DNA of 6,616 bases from JAIOPA01 sp964655175. GTDB lineage: Bacteria > Eisenbacteria > RBG-16-71-46. Shown here in pieces: positions 5,427 to 6,616 of this stretch. A model generated the notes under the pieces. That model saw nothing but the letters and a program-made list of their open reading frames with translations, had not been told where the DNA came from and searched no databases. The stretch spans positions 1-6,616 of the forward strand of contig CAZZLY010000110.1 in the NCBI GenBank assembly GCA_964655175.1, written 5' to 3'. The translations under genes were made by a program, and so were the position numbers. Position 1 is the stretch's first letter. Each line of letters starts with the position of its first letter.

Positions 5427-6616
5427 ATGTTCACCTTCTGGCGTGAGGCCGATGCCAGCGCGCGACGCGCGCTCTGGGCCGCCTCGATCGGTTGGATGCT
5501 CGACGCGTTCGACGTCTGGATCTATGCGCTCGTGCTGCCCGCGGTGCGCGCCGATCTGGCGTTGTCCGCCGCGACCGCGGGTGGGCTGCAGTCCCTGACA
5601 CTGCTCGCGTCCGCGGTGGGCGGTCTCGCGTTCGGGGTGTTCGCTGATCGATTCGGTCGCGTGCGCGCGCTCATGGCGAGCGTGCTGATCTACTCGGTGT
5701 TCACCGCCGCGTGCGGCCTCGCCGAGACGGTGCTGCAACTCGCGGTGTTCCGAGTGGCGCTCGGGATCGGCATGGGCGGTGAGTGGGCGAGCGGTGCGGC
5801 CCTCGTGTCCGAGACGTGGAAGCCCGAGCATCGCAACAAGGCCATGGCGTTCATGCAGAGCGCGTGGGCGCTGGGCTTGGGCCTCGCGGCCATGACCAAC
5901 TGGCTCGTGCAGGACGTGTTCGGGGGCAACTGGCGCACGGTGTTCTTCGTGGGGCTGGCGCCCGCGCTGTTCGCGCTCTGGGTGCGCCGCGGGGTACCGG
6001 AGCCCGCCGCGTGGCGCGAGGTGCGAGCCCAGCGCGCGCCGGTCTCGCTGCGACGTGCGCTCGCGGCGCCGGGCTGGCGCGTCACCGTTGCGCTCGTGTT
6101 CATGAACGCGTGCACGATGTTCGGCGTGTGGGGCTTCAACACGTGGGTCCCGTCGTACCTGCGGTCCCCCGGCGTGGGGCTCTCCGATGCGCAGATGAAC
6201 GGCTTCCTGTTCACCATGCAGATCGGCATGTGGTTCGGCTACGTGCTGTTCGGCTACCTGAGCGACGCGTTCGGTCGCAAGCGCGTGTACGTGGGCTATC
6301 TGGTGTTGGCCGCCATCGCGGTGATCGCGTACGCGTGGACCACGACGCCGTGGGTGCTGCTCGCGCTCGGCCCCGTGGCGGGCTTCCTGGCCACCGGCTA
6401 CTTCAGCGGCTTCGGTCCGGTGACCGCCGACTTGTATCCGACCGAGGTGCGTGCCACCGCGCAGGGCTTCACCTACAACGTGGGTCGACTCGCGGCCGCC
6501 GCCGCACCGTTCCTGCTGGGCGGCCTCACCGCCACGAGCGGCTTCGCCGTCGCGCTGTCCGTGGCGGGCGGGGCCTACCTGCTCGCGGCGCTGGCGTGGA
6601 CGGGCATCCCGGATCG
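5427..6616 (+). CDS. MFS transporter, sialate:H+ symporter (NanT-like) type, 3' end cut by window
   Basis: The frame is open from the ATG to the window edge (396 codons plus 2 bases, no stop), so the C-terminus is missing. Twelve membrane helices can be traced: about 16-38, 53-72, 81-98, 101-120, 140-160, 170-186, 218-240, 257-279, 286-303, 309-330, 347-366 and 372-392. Probably only a short tail is lost. The MFS motif A is at 70-80 (G-x3-D-R-x-G-R-x-R) and its second-half copy at 276-286 (GYLSDAFGRKR). Further matches to NanT-like symporters, from memory, are LDAFD in TM1 (25-29), GMGGEW (115-120), HRNKA (135-139), PEPAAWRE (191-198) and GFTYNVG (347-353). These suggest proton-coupled uptake of a small organic acid (sialate, lactate or an aromatic acid), but the substrate is not readable. 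An efflux role in keeping with its neighbours is possible and less likely. It is codirectional with the pump operon, and cotranscription is unproven. Confidence 0.9.
   Translation, partial: MFTFWREADASARRALWAASIGWMLDAFDVWIYALVLPAVRADLALSAATAGGLQSLTLLASAVGGLAFGVFADRFGRVRALMASVLIYSVFTAACGLAETVLQLAVFRVALGIGMGGEWASGAALVSETWKPEHRNKAMAFMQSAWALGLGLAAMTNWLVQDVFGGNWRTVFFVGLAPALFALWVRRGVPEPAAWREVRAQRAPVSLRRALAAPGWRVTVALVFMNACTMFGVWGFNTWVPSYLRSPGVGLSDAQMNGFLFTMQIGMWFGYVLFGYLSDAFGRKRVYVGYLVLAAIAVIAYAWTTTPWVLLALGPVAGFLATGYFSGFGPVTADLYPTEVRATAQGFTYNVGRLAAAAAPFLLGGLTATSGFAVALSVAGGAYLLAALAWTGIPD

Noticed and set aside
5388..6229. Two - strand open frames opposite the MFS gene
   Set aside because: The + strand frame has motif A twice and twelve hydrophobic helices. 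The antisense products are compositionally biased and lack recognisable features.
1..6616. CRISPR arrays, tRNA/rRNA genes, insertion sequences, phage or defence genes
   Set aside because: No repeat-spacer pattern, tRNA-like fold, transposase or defence-type protein was seen. Coding sequence fills nearly the whole window, and the longest spacer is 68 bases.

Overview
This window is a dense, GC-rich stretch (by eye about two-thirds to 70% G+C, with strong C/G preference at third codon positions) in which every real gene lies on the + strand. It encodes a complete three-part RND efflux pump: a periplasmic adaptor (10-1074), an inner-membrane HAE-1-type RND permease (1115-4048, interrupted by 100 Ns), and a TolC-family outer-membrane channel (4045-5358). 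A 68-base spacer follows, then a 12-helix major facilitator transporter (5427-6616) that runs off the right edge without a stop codon.

The organism must be Gram-negative with an outer membrane, because the pump includes its own outer-membrane exit duct. From memory of the family, the RND permease resembles the Bacteroidota-type branch (for example the 'FYE.TEPFF' segment after TM6 and the 'KPMGMVVIGG' region in TM11-12) more than E. coli AcrB. Combined with the high GC, this makes a Gemmatimonadota or similar lineage my best guess. It is an inference, not a demonstrated assignment.

The adaptor, anchored by an N-terminal helix, clamps the RND trimer and carries the R-x3-L-x6-S tip motif used to dock onto TolC-type channels. 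The RND permease uses the proton gradient through the Asp-Asp/Lys/Arg/Thr relay in its membrane domain to move substrates from the periplasm or outer leaflet into the channel. The OMF carries them outside. The genes are tightly packed: 40 bases separate the first two, and the RND stop and OMF start overlap in ATGA. This points to one transcript. No regulator gene and no upstream promoter are in view, because the window starts 9 bases before the adaptor. The substrate cannot be read from the sequence.

The MFS gene looks like the sialate:H+ symporter (NanT-like) branch and is probably an importer of a small carboxylate. Its own strong Shine-Dalgarno and the hairpin-bearing spacer leave open whether it belongs to the pump operon.

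The main caution is the N block. Its length of exactly 100 looks like a placeholder, and comparison with the family fold suggests about 50 more residues are missing, covering TM5 and TM6. I see nothing that amounts to a previously undescribed system. The region is an ordinary efflux operon with a transporter neighbour.
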